DNA from: an uncultured Tateyamaria sp.
Lineage (GTDB): Bacteria; Pseudomonadota; Alphaproteobacteria; Rhodobacterales; Rhodobacteraceae
DNA length: 64,000 nucleotides
Direction: 5' to 3'
Assembly (NCBI RefSeq): GCF_947497045.1
Contig: NZ_CANMEU010000005.1
Span: forward strand, 168,857-232,856
Numbering within the stretch: position 1 is the stretch's first letter; each line of letters starts with the position of its first letter. Under the pieces are notes generated by a model. That model saw nothing but the letters and a program-made list of their open reading frames with translations, was not told where the DNA came from and did no database searches. Positions 36,167 through 45,996 of the stretch are shown here, piece after piece. The position numbers were made by a program, and so were the translations under genes.

Positions 36167-37606
36167 ATGATCAAAAATTCGCCGACGAACACAGCGATAA
36201 AGCGGGACTCGGAGGCTGGCCGTCCGCCAGCGTTACAGTCAAAGACCCACGATCAAGCGGCGGTTGAAAAGCAAATTGCCCCAACGCAGGTCAAGGATCC
36301 CGAGGCGAACGCCATCCCGATTGCCGCACGACCGGTGAAAACGGTGCCGGCGCAAAACCTCGGGACGTCAGGTGCGGATGCGCCTGCTGTGGCCTCGCCA
36401 AAACCGACCGGTGCCAAATCACCACCTCAGCCCACGCGCCCCGCCAGGCCCGTAGTTGTCCCGGCAGCAGGTGCCCGCGTTGCCCCCCCGGCCAAACGCG
36501 CGAAACGTCGCAAACGGCACTGGGCTGTTATCTTCAGCTTTTTCTTCTGTGTTGTCGGGCCATCAGCGGCCGTTGGTTGGTATCTTTGGGAACGTGCGGC
36601 GGACCAATATGCGTCGACCGTTGGATTTTCGGTGCGCACAGAGGAGGTCAGTTCAGCGATCGAGCTTCTGGGCGGCATTACGGAGTTGTCTGGATCGTCG
36701 TCCTCAGACACCGATATTTTGTATGAGTTCATACAATCGCAACGCCTGGTCGCAGATATTGACGCCGAAATTGATTTGCGCGGCATGTGGTCTAAACCCA
36801 CGCAAGACCCGGTTTTCAGCTACAAGGCCCCCGGTACGATTGAGGATCTGCAATCGCATTGGCAACGGATGGTGCGGGTTTCGTATGACAGCGGTACCGG
36901 CTTGATCAACGTGCGAGCTCTGGCCTTTGACCCCGAGGATGCGCAAGCAATTTCCAATGCAATTTACCAGAAGAGCCAGCAGATGATCAACGCGCTCTCC
37001 GATATTGCGCGCAGCGATTCCATCGAATTTGCGCGGGTGGAGCTTGATCGCTCCGTTGAGCAGCTGAAAATCGCACGGGCCGCAGTGACGGCCTATCGGA
37101 ACCGTACGCAGATTGTGGATCCGAGCCAGGCGGTTGGCACTCAGACGGCGCTGATCGGGAATCTGGAACAACAACTTGCGACAGCCCTGATCGACCTGGA
37201 TCTGTTGTTGCAAACCACGCGCGAACAAGACCCAAGAACGGTTCAGGCGCGTCTTCGTGTGCAGGTGATCGAAGAACGAATTGCCGAAGAGCGCCGAAAA
37301 CTGGGTATTGGAGATGGTGCCGACAATCAGGCCGCCTTTGCCGATCTGGTTGGGGAGTTTGAGAGCCTGCATGTGGATCGTGAGTTTGCGGAAAATTCCT
37401 ATACCGGCGCGTTGGCCGCTTTTGAGGCGGCACAGGCAGAGGCGCGCCGTCAGAGCCGATACCTTGCGGCACATGTGTTGCCAACCCGCGCTGAGCAGGC
37501 AAAATTTCCACAGCGGGACGTCCTGTTGGCCATCTTTACCCTGTTCGCATTTCTGATCTGGGGCATCGCGGTGCTGGTGATCTATGCCCTGCGCGATCGG
37601 CGCTGA
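36167..37606 (+). CDS. Capsule polysaccharide export inner-membrane protein (KpsE-like)
   Basis: This 479-aa membrane-periplasmic adaptor spans the envelope with the KpsMT transporter. Residues 1-115 are a Pro/Ala/Lys-rich, probably disordered cytoplasmic tail. A membrane helix lies at about 118-140, followed by a periplasmic region with coiled-coil stretches (RSVEQLKIARAAVTAYRN, VQVIEERIAEERRKLG). A second helix near 455-474 is followed by a short basic end. The long Pro-rich N-terminus is greater than in E. coli KpsE (about 380 aa). KpsT follows after 11 bases. Confidence 0.86.
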   Translation: MIKNSPTNTAIKRDSEAGRPPALQSKTHDQAAVEKQIAPTQVKDPEANAIPIAARPVKTVPAQNLGTSGADAPAVASPKPTGAKSPPQPTRPARPVVVPAAGARVAPPAKRAKRRKRHWAVIFSFFFCVVGPSAAVGWYLWERAADQYASTVGFSVRTEEVSSAIELLGGITELSGSSSSDTDILYEFIQSQRLVADIDAEIDLRGMWSKPTQDPVFSYKAPGTIEDLQSHWQRMVRVSYDSGTGLINVRALAFDPEDAQAISNAIYQKSQQMINALSDIARSDSIEFARVELDRSVEQLKIARAAVTAYRNRTQIVDPSQAVGTQTALIGNLEQQLATALIDLDLLLQTTREQDPRTVQARLRVQVIEERIAEERRKLGIGDGADNQAAFADLVGEFESLHVDREFAENSYTGALAAFEAAQAEARRQSRYLAAHVLPTRAEQAKFPQRDVLLAIFTLFAFLIWGIAVLVIYALRDRR

Positions 37607-37617
37607 ACGGTGCAGAT

Positions 37618-38271
37618 ATGATCCAGCTGGAAAACCTGACCAAAACCTTTGTCCTGGAGGGGCAGCGTAAAACGGTGGCTGACAACTTGAGCGTGGTCTT
37701 TCCCACAGGGCGGTCGGTCGCGCTTTTGGGGCGCAATGGTGCGGGTAAATCCACCCTGCTGAAGATTATCTCGGGCAATATGGATGCGACGTCGGGGCGG
37801 GTGTTGTCGACGGGCACGATTTCGTGGCCGGTTGGCTTTGCCGGGGCGTTTCATGGTGATCTGAGTGGGGCGCAAAATGCCCGTTTCATTGCGCGGATAT
37901 ACGGTGTCGATACGAATGATATGGTGGATTTTGTCGCTGATTTTGCCAAGCTGGGCACTCAATTTCATCTGCCGGTGCGCAGCTATTCGTCAGGGATGCG
38001 GGCGCGTTTGGCGTTCGGCATTTCCATGGCCGTCGCGTTTGATACCTATCTGGTGGACGAAGTCACGGCCGTGGGTGATGCTGATTTTCGCCGCCGATCA
38101 AGCGAGGTTTTTCAGGCCCGCATGGACAAGGCCAGCGCGATTGTCGTGACCCATTCCATGCCACTGGTGCGTCAACTGTGTGATGCGGGGGCGGTGTTGG
38201 AAAACGGGCAACTCACCTATTACGACGATCTTGATCAGGCCATTGAACACCACGAGCAAAACCTTGCCTGA
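37618..38271 (+). CDS. Polysaccharide ABC transporter ATP-binding protein (KpsT-like)
   Basis: This 217-aa ATPase energises the KpsM-like permease. The Walker A is GRNGAGKSTLLK (about 41-52) and the signature YSSGMRARLAFGISMAVAF is the degenerate one typical of KpsT. The Walker B has TYLVDEVTAVGD. It lies in an operon with the kpsE-like gene. The stop is 3 bases from the convergent sulfotransferase gene's stop. Confidence 0.9.
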   Translation: MIQLENLTKTFVLEGQRKTVADNLSVVFPTGRSVALLGRNGAGKSTLLKIISGNMDATSGRVLSTGTISWPVGFAGAFHGDLSGAQNARFIARIYGVDTNDMVDFVADFAKLGTQFHLPVRSYSSGMRARLAFGISMAVAFDTYLVDEVTAVGDADFRRRSSEVFQARMDKASAIVVTHSMPLVRQLCDAGAVLENGQLTYYDDLDQAIEHHEQNLA

Positions 38272-38274
38272 TCC

Positions 38275-39225
38275 CTAGGCCGTTTGCTGATCCAGCAGCG
38301 TGCCCAGCATCAGCATCAGGTCGCGAAAAGCGATGTTTTGCCGCTCACTATCCTCCGGCAAATCGGCGATGCGACTGTCTATCGTGTATGGGTTTTTCAT
38401 CCCGAACGCGGCGAAAAGCGCGTGATTTTCCGCCTCGACCGAGCGCAGGATTTTACGCCGGTTTTCTGCGCTGAGAAAGTAGGACGGTCGGTCGGCCAAT
38501 ACTTGATTTGCCAGCCAAAACACCTGCTTTTGTGCGTGCGGCGATAGCCCCGTGGCTTTGCTCAGCCGCATCACTTCAATCACGGCACCCGGCAGGCTTT
38601 TGTTGATGGCTGTGCTTTGGGGCAGGGCATCGGGTTCAAGTCCCAAGACCCCCAGCATCTGATCGACGGCGGGCCCGGTTTCATATTGCAGCAACGTCAT
38701 ATCGCACGAAAACGTGTCGCGCCAATTGCGAATGCAGGACCAGAACGACAGATCGCTATCCAATGTCTCTGGCTTGTCCACGAATGACGTGATCAACCGA
38801 TTGAATCCATTGTTGGGCTGCTTGGCCTTTTGATTGTACATCGACACGAACATCGTGTCGGGGCGGCGCACGGTGGCGATGATGTGGGTGCTGTCCACAT
38901 CCAGCCGATCCTTCAACCGCATCACCGCATCCGCGCTGCATGAAAAGAATTCTTCGGAGGAAATGAACACATTTGACGTCTTGGCAGAGGCGACCGCCGT
39001 ATTCAGCGCGCCCACTTCGCGGTCAAAATCCGGGATGTCTTTTTGCAAGGGATCGCGCATACCTTTCAGGGCAAAGGCCAGCCGATGCTGTGAGTGATGG
39101 AACCAGTTGCTGCGCGGATATGTGACCCCCAAGGCCGCGAGGGCCGCGCTATTTTCATCGAAACACCGCTGCAACGTCGTTGTCCCTGTCTTGTGTGCGC
39201 CGATGTGAATAAACAGTTTGGTCAT
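38275..39225 (-). CDS. Sulfotransferase-like protein
   Basis: This is a 316-aa P-loop protein with a 5'-phosphosulfate-binding type motif at its N-terminus (FIHIGAHKTGTTTLQ). The 3'-phosphate region (IATVRRPDTMFVSMY) follows about 100 residues later. Members transfer sulfate from PAPS to carbohydrates or proteins. Its position beside the capsule export genes suggests sulfation of the exported polysaccharide, which is inference. The ATG at 39225 puts the P-loop at residues 5-15. Earlier starts add about 32 residues of no recognisable kind. Confidence 0.75.
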   Translation of the reverse strand: MTKLFIHIGAHKTGTTTLQRCFDENSAALAALGVTYPRSNWFHHSQHRLAFALKGMRDPLQKDIPDFDREVGALNTAVASAKTSNVFISSEEFFSCSADAVMRLKDRLDVDSTHIIATVRRPDTMFVSMYNQKAKQPNNGFNRLITSFVDKPETLDSDLSFWSCIRNWRDTFSCDMTLLQYETGPAVDQMLGVLGLEPDALPQSTAINKSLPGAVIEVMRLSKATGLSPHAQKQVFWLANQVLADRPSYFLSAENRRKILRSVEAENHALFAAFGMKNPYTIDSRIADLPEDSERQNIAFRDLMLMLGTLLDQQTA

Positions 39226-39344
39226 AATGGCTTGGGCCGCTTCCTGAAGAGTGCGCACAGTCTCGGGTCGGTGTGACATCTCGCCCGAAAGCGCGTGTAA
39301 ACCGGCCCGATGCTGCAACAAAAGATTGCTCTGACACTCGCCTA

Positions 39345-42300
39345 TCAGAAAAAATCAAAGCCAATGTTAATGCCGTCCAAACTTGTGAGCCCTTCGAGGG
39401 TCAACCCGTTGAACCCCCCAAAATTGATGAACAGATCGCCGTTGCTGGTGCTGCTCATCCCTTCGAGTTCGGCATTTGAAGGGGCAGTGCCGCCAAACAG
39501 ATCAAGGTCCAGCATCAGCTGATCGTTTTGCGCGTCAAAGTCGAGGATGACATCCCGCCCTTCGGCGAAGATGAACGTGTCTGCACCACCACCGCCCAGC
39601 AACCGATCACCGCCCCCGCCACCGTTGAGGGTGTCGTTGCCAAAACCGCCAAACAACTCGTCTGCCCAAGTCCCCCCATCAAGGCTGTCATTGCCGCCAC
39701 CACCATAAAGCTGGTCCTGCCCCTCGCCGCCAAACAGAACGTCGTGGTCGTCGCCGCCGTTCAAGCCATCATTGCCCTGTCCGCCATAGATCGTGTCATT
39801 GCCACCGTCGCCAAAAAGCAGATCAGACCAGCCGTCGCCCATCAACACGTCATGGCCCGTGCCGCCTTCGAGACGGTCGCGTTCTTCGCCGCCTTGCAAC
39901 AGGTCTGCCCCGGCACCGCCAAAGAGGCGGTCTGCCCCGTCTTCTCCGATCAGGGTGTCGTTGCCATTACCGCCCTCCAGCACGTCATTGCTTTGGCCGC
40001 CGTTCAGCACGTCGTTCCCGTCGTCGCCCCACAACTGATCCGCCCATGTGCCGCCGTGCAGCTCGTCATCGCCCGCGCCGCCGTACATCCGGTCGCGACC
40101 ATCATCGCCATACATCGTGTCGTTGCCCAGCCCACCCCAAAGTTGATCGTCGCCTGTGCCCGCATCCATCAGGTCGTCGCCGTCATTGCCATAAAGAAAA
40201 TCAGACCACGACCCCGACAGCAGCGTGTCCTGCCCTGCGCCCCCATACAAAAAGTCCTGCCCGACATCGCCCACCAGCAGGTCGTTGCCTGCGTCTCCAT
40301 GCAGCCGGTCATTGCCGTGTTCACCGTTGAGGGTGTCATTGTCATTGCCGCCATGGATCTCGTCATCGCCCTGACCACCGTTCAACAGGTCGGTACCTTC
40401 ACCGCCCGACAAGGTGTCAGCCCAGAAATCACCGTTGATGGTATCATTGCCGCTTTCGCCTGAAATGGCGTCGCGCCCTTCGCCGCCATGCAGCAGGTCA
40501 TTGCCTGCGCCGCCAAAGATGATGTCGTCCCCTTCGCCGCCATAGACCGTGTCGGTGCCTTCGCCCGCTTCGACCGTATCGGCCCAAGTCCCGGCCCAGA
40601 TTTCGTCGTTCCCCAAGCCGCCGATCAGGCTGTCGCGCCCTTCACCGCCATAGATCAGGTCGTCCCCCACGCCACCGTCAACGGTGTCAAAACCGCCGAG
40701 TGCGTCGATGGTGTCATTGCCCGCGTCGCCGATCAGGCTGTCTGTGCCAGGCGTGCCCAAAAGGTTCAGCGGCTCTGGTCCGTTTCCGAATTGCAGCAGG
40801 CCGTCGGTGCGCAGGGACTGGTTCGTAAAGGTCGCACCATCTGCGGTGAACAGCTCCAGAATATCGCCACCGATGTTCAACCGCGCACCGCCCGTGATCG
40901 AGGTCACGATGATATCGTCAGCGCTGATGACGTTGTAGTTGCGCAAGTCCAGCACATCGCTCGCCACGGTGAAATCGGTGATGATGTCCCACGCGCCATC
41001 ATTGGCGAGGACATAGGTGTTGGTATTTACGCCGCCGCTGAGGGTGTCACTGCCTGCGCCGTCGATGAGAGTGTCATCGCCGCTGCCACCTTCGATGCTG
41101 TCGTCGCCCGCGCCGCCGTCAATCAGATCGCTTCCGCCAAGGCCGTACAAAATGTCGTCGCCCAGATTGCCGCTGATCACGTCATCGCTGCCGCCGCCAT
41201 CGACGGTGTCGTTGCCCGCACCCGCGTCAATCGTGTCGCTGCCATTGCCGCCTTCGATGATGTCGTCGCCATCGTTGCCCATCAAGGTGTCATTGCCGCC
41301 CGCACCGCGGATGAAGTCTGCATCATCGCTGCCGGTCAATGCGTCGCCGCTGCTGGTGCCAAGTATTTCGGGCGGGCGGGTCTGAATCCAGAACCGGCTG
41401 AGTTCCAGCGCGGACAGATCGCGAAAGGCGGTTTCTGAAATCGACTGCCCATTGTGGCTTTGGATCACGATATCTTCGGCGCGATAGCTGACGTTGATGC
41501 CGTTGCCGGTGGAGGTGAGCGTCAGCTGGTCCATCGACCGCAAGAAGCCGAAGGCCGAAAGATCAATCTCGTCCTCATTGATATTGAAGTCGTCGATATA
41601 GTCGGTCTCGCCATCCGCGCTGAGCACAAAGGTGTCCCGGCCTGCGCCACCGGTCATGCGATCAACGCCTGTACCATCCATTACGATGTCATCGCCGCCC
41701 GCCCCGCTGAGGGTGTCATCGCCTTCCCCGCTGTTCAGAATGTCGGCACTGGCGGTGCCTGTCAGGGATTGATTGCCTGCGCCCGTGCTTTGGGTTGTGC
41801 CAACCGTGCCGGGATCGACCGCAAAGCGCGTGACGCCGGACTCTGTCGCGCTGGCGACCAGCACTTCGATCTGACCACCGGTGTAAGCCGCTGTAACCGC
41901 GCTGACATTCTCAAGCGTGGTGGTCAAGCTGTCTGCCAGCGTGTGTTCGTGCAACAAACGCCCGTCGGGCAACAGACGCAGCAGGCTGATCCCGTCATCC
42001 GCGCCGCCAACGATGACAAAGACCTGATCGCCCACCGTCACCGTATCCATTGCGGTGATGCCTTCAAACCGGGTGTTCCGGTCGTCGATGACATGGTCGG
42101 TCACGCTCAGAAAGCCGCTTGCTGAGACGTGGATTACCGTCAGTGAATTGCTGCCCGCCGAGCCGAGGATGGCAAAACTGTCGCCCGCCACGTTGACCGT
42201 TTCCATGGTGGTTGGGTCGGAAATCGGAAGATAGCCGCTGGCGGCGTCGATCTGATCCGCATCGCCCAGATTGCCGCTGCTGCGCACCTCGAATGATGCA

Positions 42301-42881
42301 AGGCTGTTGCTGCCCCGCTCAACAGCCAGCAAATAGGTATTGCCGCTGACGGTGACCTGCCCGAATGCTGTGGTGTCGGTGCCGATCACGTCCTCGCCAA
42401 ACGGGCGGGTGGTGCGCGCGCTGAAATCGCCCGAGGCCGTCACATCCCATATGGTCAGTCCGGGCGCGTCGGGGTTGGCCGCATAATAGATCGGGGTGCC
42501 GTCAACATCGATCACCTCAAGGCTGGACAAGGTGACCGGGGCAGGCGCGGCGGCCGTGGTTTGAGCACCCAACCGTCCCGCCGCATCAAGGGCAAAACCG
42601 GACAGTCCGCTGTCGAGCTGACCAAAATAGCCCATCACCGACGCACCATCGAGCTCCATGGCCATCAACCGGGGGCTTTCACCCGCCGTGCTGGCACCGA
42701 TCCACGCCTGATCAACACTTGCCAGCGACGTTCCAAACTCAAGCACGCTGACCCCGCCAGCCTGTGTTGTAACATACACACGCGGCACGCCGCCCACCCA
42801 GTGCACCAACATATCTGTAATGTTGGACACATACTCACTCGGTCCAAAAGTACTGGTTTCGATATATTGCAGATACGCCAC
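39345..42881 (-). CDS. Large RTX calcium-binding repeat protein, probable type I secretion
   Basis: This 1178-aa acidic protein has no N-terminal signal peptide. Residues 1 to about 385 look like beta-propeller blades (repeated DVTASGDFSA, HVSASGFLSV and GGADDGISLL-type strands). From about 385 to 1110 there are many GGxGxDxLx nonapeptides forming Ca-binding beta-rolls, split by two non-repeat beta segments. The last 60 residues (GDLFINFGG, LTSLDGINIGFDFF) resemble an RTX secretion signal. Six nonapeptides between residues 766 and 1074 are replaced by WADxL or WSDxL at intervals of 6, 8, 6, 8 and 6 units. No catalytic or pore-forming domain is evident, so an S-layer, adhesin or surface role is more likely than a toxin. 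Confidence 0.85.
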   Translation of the reverse strand: MAYLQYIETSTFGPSEYVSNITDMLVHWVGGVPRVYVTTQAGGVSVLEFGTSLASVDQAWIGASTAGESPRLMAMELDGASVMGYFGQLDSGLSGFALDAAGRLGAQTTAAAPAPVTLSSLEVIDVDGTPIYYAANPDAPGLTIWDVTASGDFSARTTRPFGEDVIGTDTTAFGQVTVSGNTYLLAVERGSNSLASFEVRSSGNLGDADQIDAASGYLPISDPTTMETVNVAGDSFAILGSAGSNSLTVIHVSASGFLSVTDHVIDDRNTRFEGITAMDTVTVGDQVFVIVGGADDGISLLRLLPDGRLLHEHTLADSLTTTLENVSAVTAAYTGGQIEVLVASATESGVTRFAVDPGTVGTTQSTGAGNQSLTGTASADILNSGEGDDTLSGAGGDDIVMDGTGVDRMTGGAGRDTFVLSADGETDYIDDFNINEDEIDLSAFGFLRSMDQLTLTSTGNGINVSYRAEDIVIQSHNGQSISETAFRDLSALELSRFWIQTRPPEILGTSSGDALTGSDDADFIRGAGGNDTLMGNDGDDIIEGGNGSDTIDAGAGNDTVDGGGSDDVISGNLGDDILYGLGGSDLIDGGAGDDSIEGGSGDDTLIDGAGSDTLSGGVNTNTYVLANDGAWDIITDFTVASDVLDLRNYNVISADDIIVTSITGGARLNIGGDILELFTADGATFTNQSLRTDGLLQFGNGPEPLNLLGTPGTDSLIGDAGNDTIDALGGFDTVDGGVGDDLIYGGEGRDSLIGGLGNDEIWAGTWADTVEAGEGTDTVYGGEGDDIIFGGAGNDLLHGGEGRDAISGESGNDTINGDFWADTLSGGEGTDLLNGGQGDDEIHGGNDNDTLNGEHGNDRLHGDAGNDLLVGDVGQDFLYGGAGQDTLLSGSWSDFLYGNDGDDLMDAGTGDDQLWGGLGNDTMYGDDGRDRMYGGAGDDELHGGTWADQLWGDDGNDVLNGGQSNDVLEGGNGNDTLIGEDGADRLFGGAGADLLQGGEERDRLEGGTGHDVLMGDGWSDLLFGDGGNDTIYGGQGNDGLNGGDDHDVLFGGEGQDQLYGGGGNDSLDGGTWADELFGGFGNDTLNGGGGGDRLLGGGGADTFIFAEGRDVILDFDAQNDQLMLDLDLFGGTAPSNAELEGMSSTSNGDLFINFGGFNGLTLEGLTSLDGINIGFDFF

Positions 42882-43200
42882 GTGAATTGCCCTTTTTCCA
42901 AATCTTGGTTCACTGACCGATATGGAAGGGCCGATGGGTCGGGGCGGGGAAGACTGGTGACGAGAATGGGGCGCTTGGCCTGACTTCGTTTAAAATTCCT
43001 TTCGTGATGAAAAGGGGGCGTTAACCAGAGTGGATATCGATTTGACATGACATAGGAAATTCACCGCTTATATCATTGATATATATAGATAATATAAGTC
43101 TTAATAAATTCCCAAGACCTTAACGCAATATGAACGCCAAAGGTGCGTGTTTATGGTCTGCCGATCTTGGCCACGCAGCCAACAGACACCCTTGCCTTAA
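42882..43200. other. A/T-rich intergenic region between rmlA and the RTX gene
   Basis: These 319 bases hold no gene I can support. The middle is unusually A/T-rich, with a perfect 15-bp palindrome TATATCATTGATATA at 43069-43083 and a TATATATAGATAATATAAG run after it. It probably carries the RTX promoter and a regulator site. Confidence 0.45.
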
Positions 43201-44094
43201 TCATACGGTTCCGGCTGCGCGTTCTTTCAGCAAACCCTCAAGGTACGCGCCGTAGTCGTTCTTGGCGAACATGCGGGCGCGTTCCTGAAGGCTGTCGGCG
43301 CTGATCCAGTCCCGCCCAAAGGCGATTTCATCAGGGCTGCCGGTTTGCATCCCCTGCCGCATCTGCAAGGTGCGCACGAAATTACCGGCATCGAGCAGAC
43401 TGGCATGCGTGCCCGTGTCTAGCCATGCATAACCGCGGCCCATCCGCTTTACGCTGAGGCTGCCATCATGCAGATAGCTTTCGAGCAGAGTGGTGATCTC
43501 CAACTCCCCCCGCGCCGATGGGGTCACATCCCGTGCCCGTCTTGGGGCATCCGCATCCAGAAAATACAGACCCGTCACCGCATAGTTCGACGGCGGCACG
43601 CTTGGCTTTTCGATGATTTGACGGGCCATCCCCTGATCATCAAAGGCGACCACACCATACCGCTCAGGGTCCGCCACCCGATAGCCGAACACGGTGCCTC
43701 CATCGGTTTGGGCATCCGCATCTGCCAGCAGTTCCGGCAGACCATGCCCAAAGAAGATGTTGTCGCCCAGCACCATCGCCGATGGTGCGCCATCCAGAAA
43801 GTCCTCGGCCAGAATATAGGCCTGTGCGAGGCCCTCGGGTTCCGGCTGCACAATATAGCTGAGGGTGATGCCCCATTGGCTGCCATCCCCAAGGCCGCGT
43901 TTGAACTGGTCCTGATCCTGCGGTGTGGTGATGACCACGATCTCGCGGATGCCTGCCAACATCAGGACGGACAGCGGGTAGTAGATCATTGGTTTGTCAT
44001 AGACCGGCAAAAGCTGTTTCGAGATGGACACCGTCACGGGATAAAGCCGCGTGCCTGATCCGCCTGCCAGAACGATCCCTTTGCGCTGTGTCAT
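43201..44094 (-). CDS. rmlA: Glucose-1-phosphate thymidylyltransferase
   Basis: This makes dTDP-glucose from glucose-1-phosphate and dTTP, the first step of dTDP-L-rhamnose synthesis. The 297 aa include the nucleotide loop GGSGTRLYPVT, the PVYDKPMIYYPLS segment and VLGDNIFFGHGL. It is the last gene of the rmlC-B-D-A run. Its start overlaps the rmlD stop by 4 bases (ATGA). Confidence 0.94.
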   Translation of the reverse strand: MTQRKGIVLAGGSGTRLYPVTVSISKQLLPVYDKPMIYYPLSVLMLAGIREIVVITTPQDQDQFKRGLGDGSQWGITLSYIVQPEPEGLAQAYILAEDFLDGAPSAMVLGDNIFFGHGLPELLADADAQTDGGTVFGYRVADPERYGVVAFDDQGMARQIIEKPSVPPSNYAVTGLYFLDADAPRRARDVTPSARGELEITTLLESYLHDGSLSVKRMGRGYAWLDTGTHASLLDAGNFVRTLQMRQGMQTGSPDEIAFGRDWISADSLQERARMFAKNDYGAYLEGLLKERAAGTV

Positions 44095-44948
44095 GTCCCG
44101 AGGTCCTTTAAAATATGTGCAAGGCTTTGACGCCAGTCTGGTCGCGTGATCCCGAATGTCTGTTCCAGCGTGGTGCAGTCCATCCGTGAATTGAGCGGAC
44201 GGGTGGCCGGTGTCGGATAGGCGGAGGAGGGGATATCGCTGACCGTGCAGGACAGGCCCGCCGCATCAAAGATCGCGCGCGCAAAGTCGGCCCAACTGGT
44301 GTCGGGGTACCCTGCAAAGTGATAGATGCCCGTGGTGCCTGCGTCCATTTTCAGTGCCTGGGCAACCTCTATGCAGGCGGCTGCAATATCGCGCGCAGGT
44401 GTTGGCCCCCCAACCTGATCAGACACGATTGACAGCGCATCACGCCCGGCCCCAAGCCGCAGCATTGTTTTGACAAAGTTCGTCCCATGTGCGGACACGA
44501 CCCAAGAGGTGCGCAAGATCGCGTGTCGCCCACCGGCCTTGATCACACCCTCTTCGCCGTCCCGCTTGGTGCGCCCATAGGCCCCCTGCGGCTCTGTCGG
44601 GTCGTCTGGTTGCCAAGGGCGCGATCCAGCGCCGGAAAAGACATAGTCGGTGGACAGGGTCACGAAAGGGATATCCAGCGCAGCGCAGGCTTGTGCCATG
44701 GTAGCCGGAGCTTTGGCGTTGACCAGATGTGCAGTGGCCTCGTCGGTTTCGGCCTGATCGACGGCTGTATAGGCGGCCGCGTTGATAACGGCATCGGGCG
44801 CATGATCGGCAATGGCGCGCGTGCAGGCTGCCGGGTCACACAGATCCGCACGGCTCCGATCCAGCGCGGTGATCTGCACCCCATCTCTGGCGAGGCTGCG
44901 CAATTCGGTGGCCACCTGACCGCTATGTCCGAAAACGAGGATGTGCAT
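44091..44948 (-). CDS. rmlD: dTDP-4-dehydrorhamnose reductase
   Basis: This performs the final reduction to dTDP-L-rhamnose. It is a short-chain-type Rossmann protein of about 285 aa with GHSGQVATEL at the N-terminus, the TDYVFSG motif and the GAYGRTKRDGE active-site segment holding Tyr and Lys. The ATG at 44948 has AGGA five bases upstream. Another ATG at 44954 is also possible. Confidence 0.92.
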   Translation of the reverse strand: MHILVFGHSGQVATELRSLARDGVQITALDRSRADLCDPAACTRAIADHAPDAVINAAAYTAVDQAETDEATAHLVNAKAPATMAQACAALDIPFVTLSTDYVFSGAGSRPWQPDDPTEPQGAYGRTKRDGEEGVIKAGGRHAILRTSWVVSAHGTNFVKTMLRLGAGRDALSIVSDQVGGPTPARDIAAACIEVAQALKMDAGTTGIYHFAGYPDTSWADFARAIFDAAGLSCTVSDIPSSAYPTPATRPLNSRMDCTTLEQTFGITRPDWRQSLAHILKDLGT

Positions 44949-44955
44949 GTCCATC

Positions 44956-45996
44956 CTACCCTGTGCCCAACCGCTGCCCGACCCCGTCGCGCAATTGCAG
45001 GGCGCGCCACCAATCCTCATTGGCAAGGTACCACTCAACCGTCAACGCAAGCCCCTCTTCGACGGTGACCGACGGGTGCCATCCCAGTTCATCCCGAATG
45101 CGGGTTGCATCAATCGCATAGCGCGCGTCATGGCCCGGACGATCCGCAACAAAGGTGATCTGATCCGCATAAGACCCGCGCGCCTTGGGGCGTTTGTCAT
45201 CCAGAATGGCACAAAGCGCCTGAACCAGCTCCAGATTGGTCCGCTCGTTGTCGCCTCCGATATTGTAGGATCTCCCGATCGCCCCTTTGGATAGGACAGT
45301 GAGCAGCGCGTCGGCATGATCCTCGACATACAGCCAGTCGCGCACGTTTGATCCATCCCCATAAATCGGCAGGGGCTTGCCCGCCAATGCGTTCAGGATG
45401 ATCACCGGCACCAGTTTTTCGGGGAAATGAAAGGGGCCGTAATTGTTCGAACAATTGGTCAAGACGATGGGCAGGCCATAGGTTTCGCCCCACGCGCGCA
45501 CCAGATGATCAGAGGCGGCTTTGGAGGCGGAATAAGGGCTGCGTGGGTCGTAGGCCGTCGTTTCTGTGAACTGGCCGGTGGGCCCGAGGCTGCCATAGAC
45601 CTCATCGGTCGAGATATGGTGAAACCTGAACGCATCGAACCGGTCGCGGGCCTGCCAATATCGCCGTGCCGCTTCGAGCAGGGTGTAGGTGCCGGTGACA
45701 TTGGTCTGCACAAAGGCACCGGGTCCATCGATAGATCGGTCCACATGGCTTTCGGCGGCGAGATGCATGACTGCATCGGGGCGATGCGTGTCAAACACCC
45801 GCACCATCGCGTCCCAATCGCAGATATCAGCATGTTCGAACGCATAGGCAGGGCTGTCGGCGACGCTGGCCACATTGTCCAGACACGCTGCATAGGTCAG
45901 CGCATCGACGTTCACGACGTTATGGCCGCGGGCCACTGCCAGCCGCACCACGGCTGATCCGATGAAGCCGGCCCCTCCCGTCACCATCAATTTCAT
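44956..45996 (-). CDS. rmlB: dTDP-glucose 4,6-dehydratase
   Basis: This converts dTDP-glucose to dTDP-4-keto-6-deoxyglucose. It is an extended SDR of 346 aa with the NAD motif [21 protein letters not shown], the [10 protein letters not shown] motif containing the Asp-Glu dehydration pair, and the [11 protein letters not shown] catalytic Tyr-Lys. It overlaps the rmlC stop by 4 bases. Confidence 0.94.
   Translation of the reverse strand: MKLMVTGGAGFIGSAVVRLAVARGHNVVNVDALTYAACLDNVASVADSPAYAFEHADICDWDAMVRVFDTHRPDAVMHLAAESHVDRSIDGPGAFVQTNVTGTYTLLEAARRYWQARDRFDAFRFHHISTDEVYGSLGPTGQFTETTAYDPRSPYSASKAASDHLVRAWGETYGLPIVLTNCSNNYGPFHFPEKLVPVIILNALAGKPLPIYGDGSNVRDWLYVEDHADALLTVLSKGAIGRSYNIGGDNERTNLELVQALCAILDDKRPKARGSYADQITFVADRPGHDARYAIDATRIRDELGWHPSVTVEEGLALTVEWYLANEDWWRALQLRDGVGQRLGTG

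Noticed and set aside
39528..41438. Two long plus-strand open frames opposite the RTX array
   Set aside because: They are low-complexity Val/Ala/Ile products of the complementary RTX repeats, not independent genes.
39345..42881. CRISPR-like repeat array in the RTX region
   Set aside because: The periodicity is 27 bp of imperfect coding repeats (nonapeptides), with no spacers.
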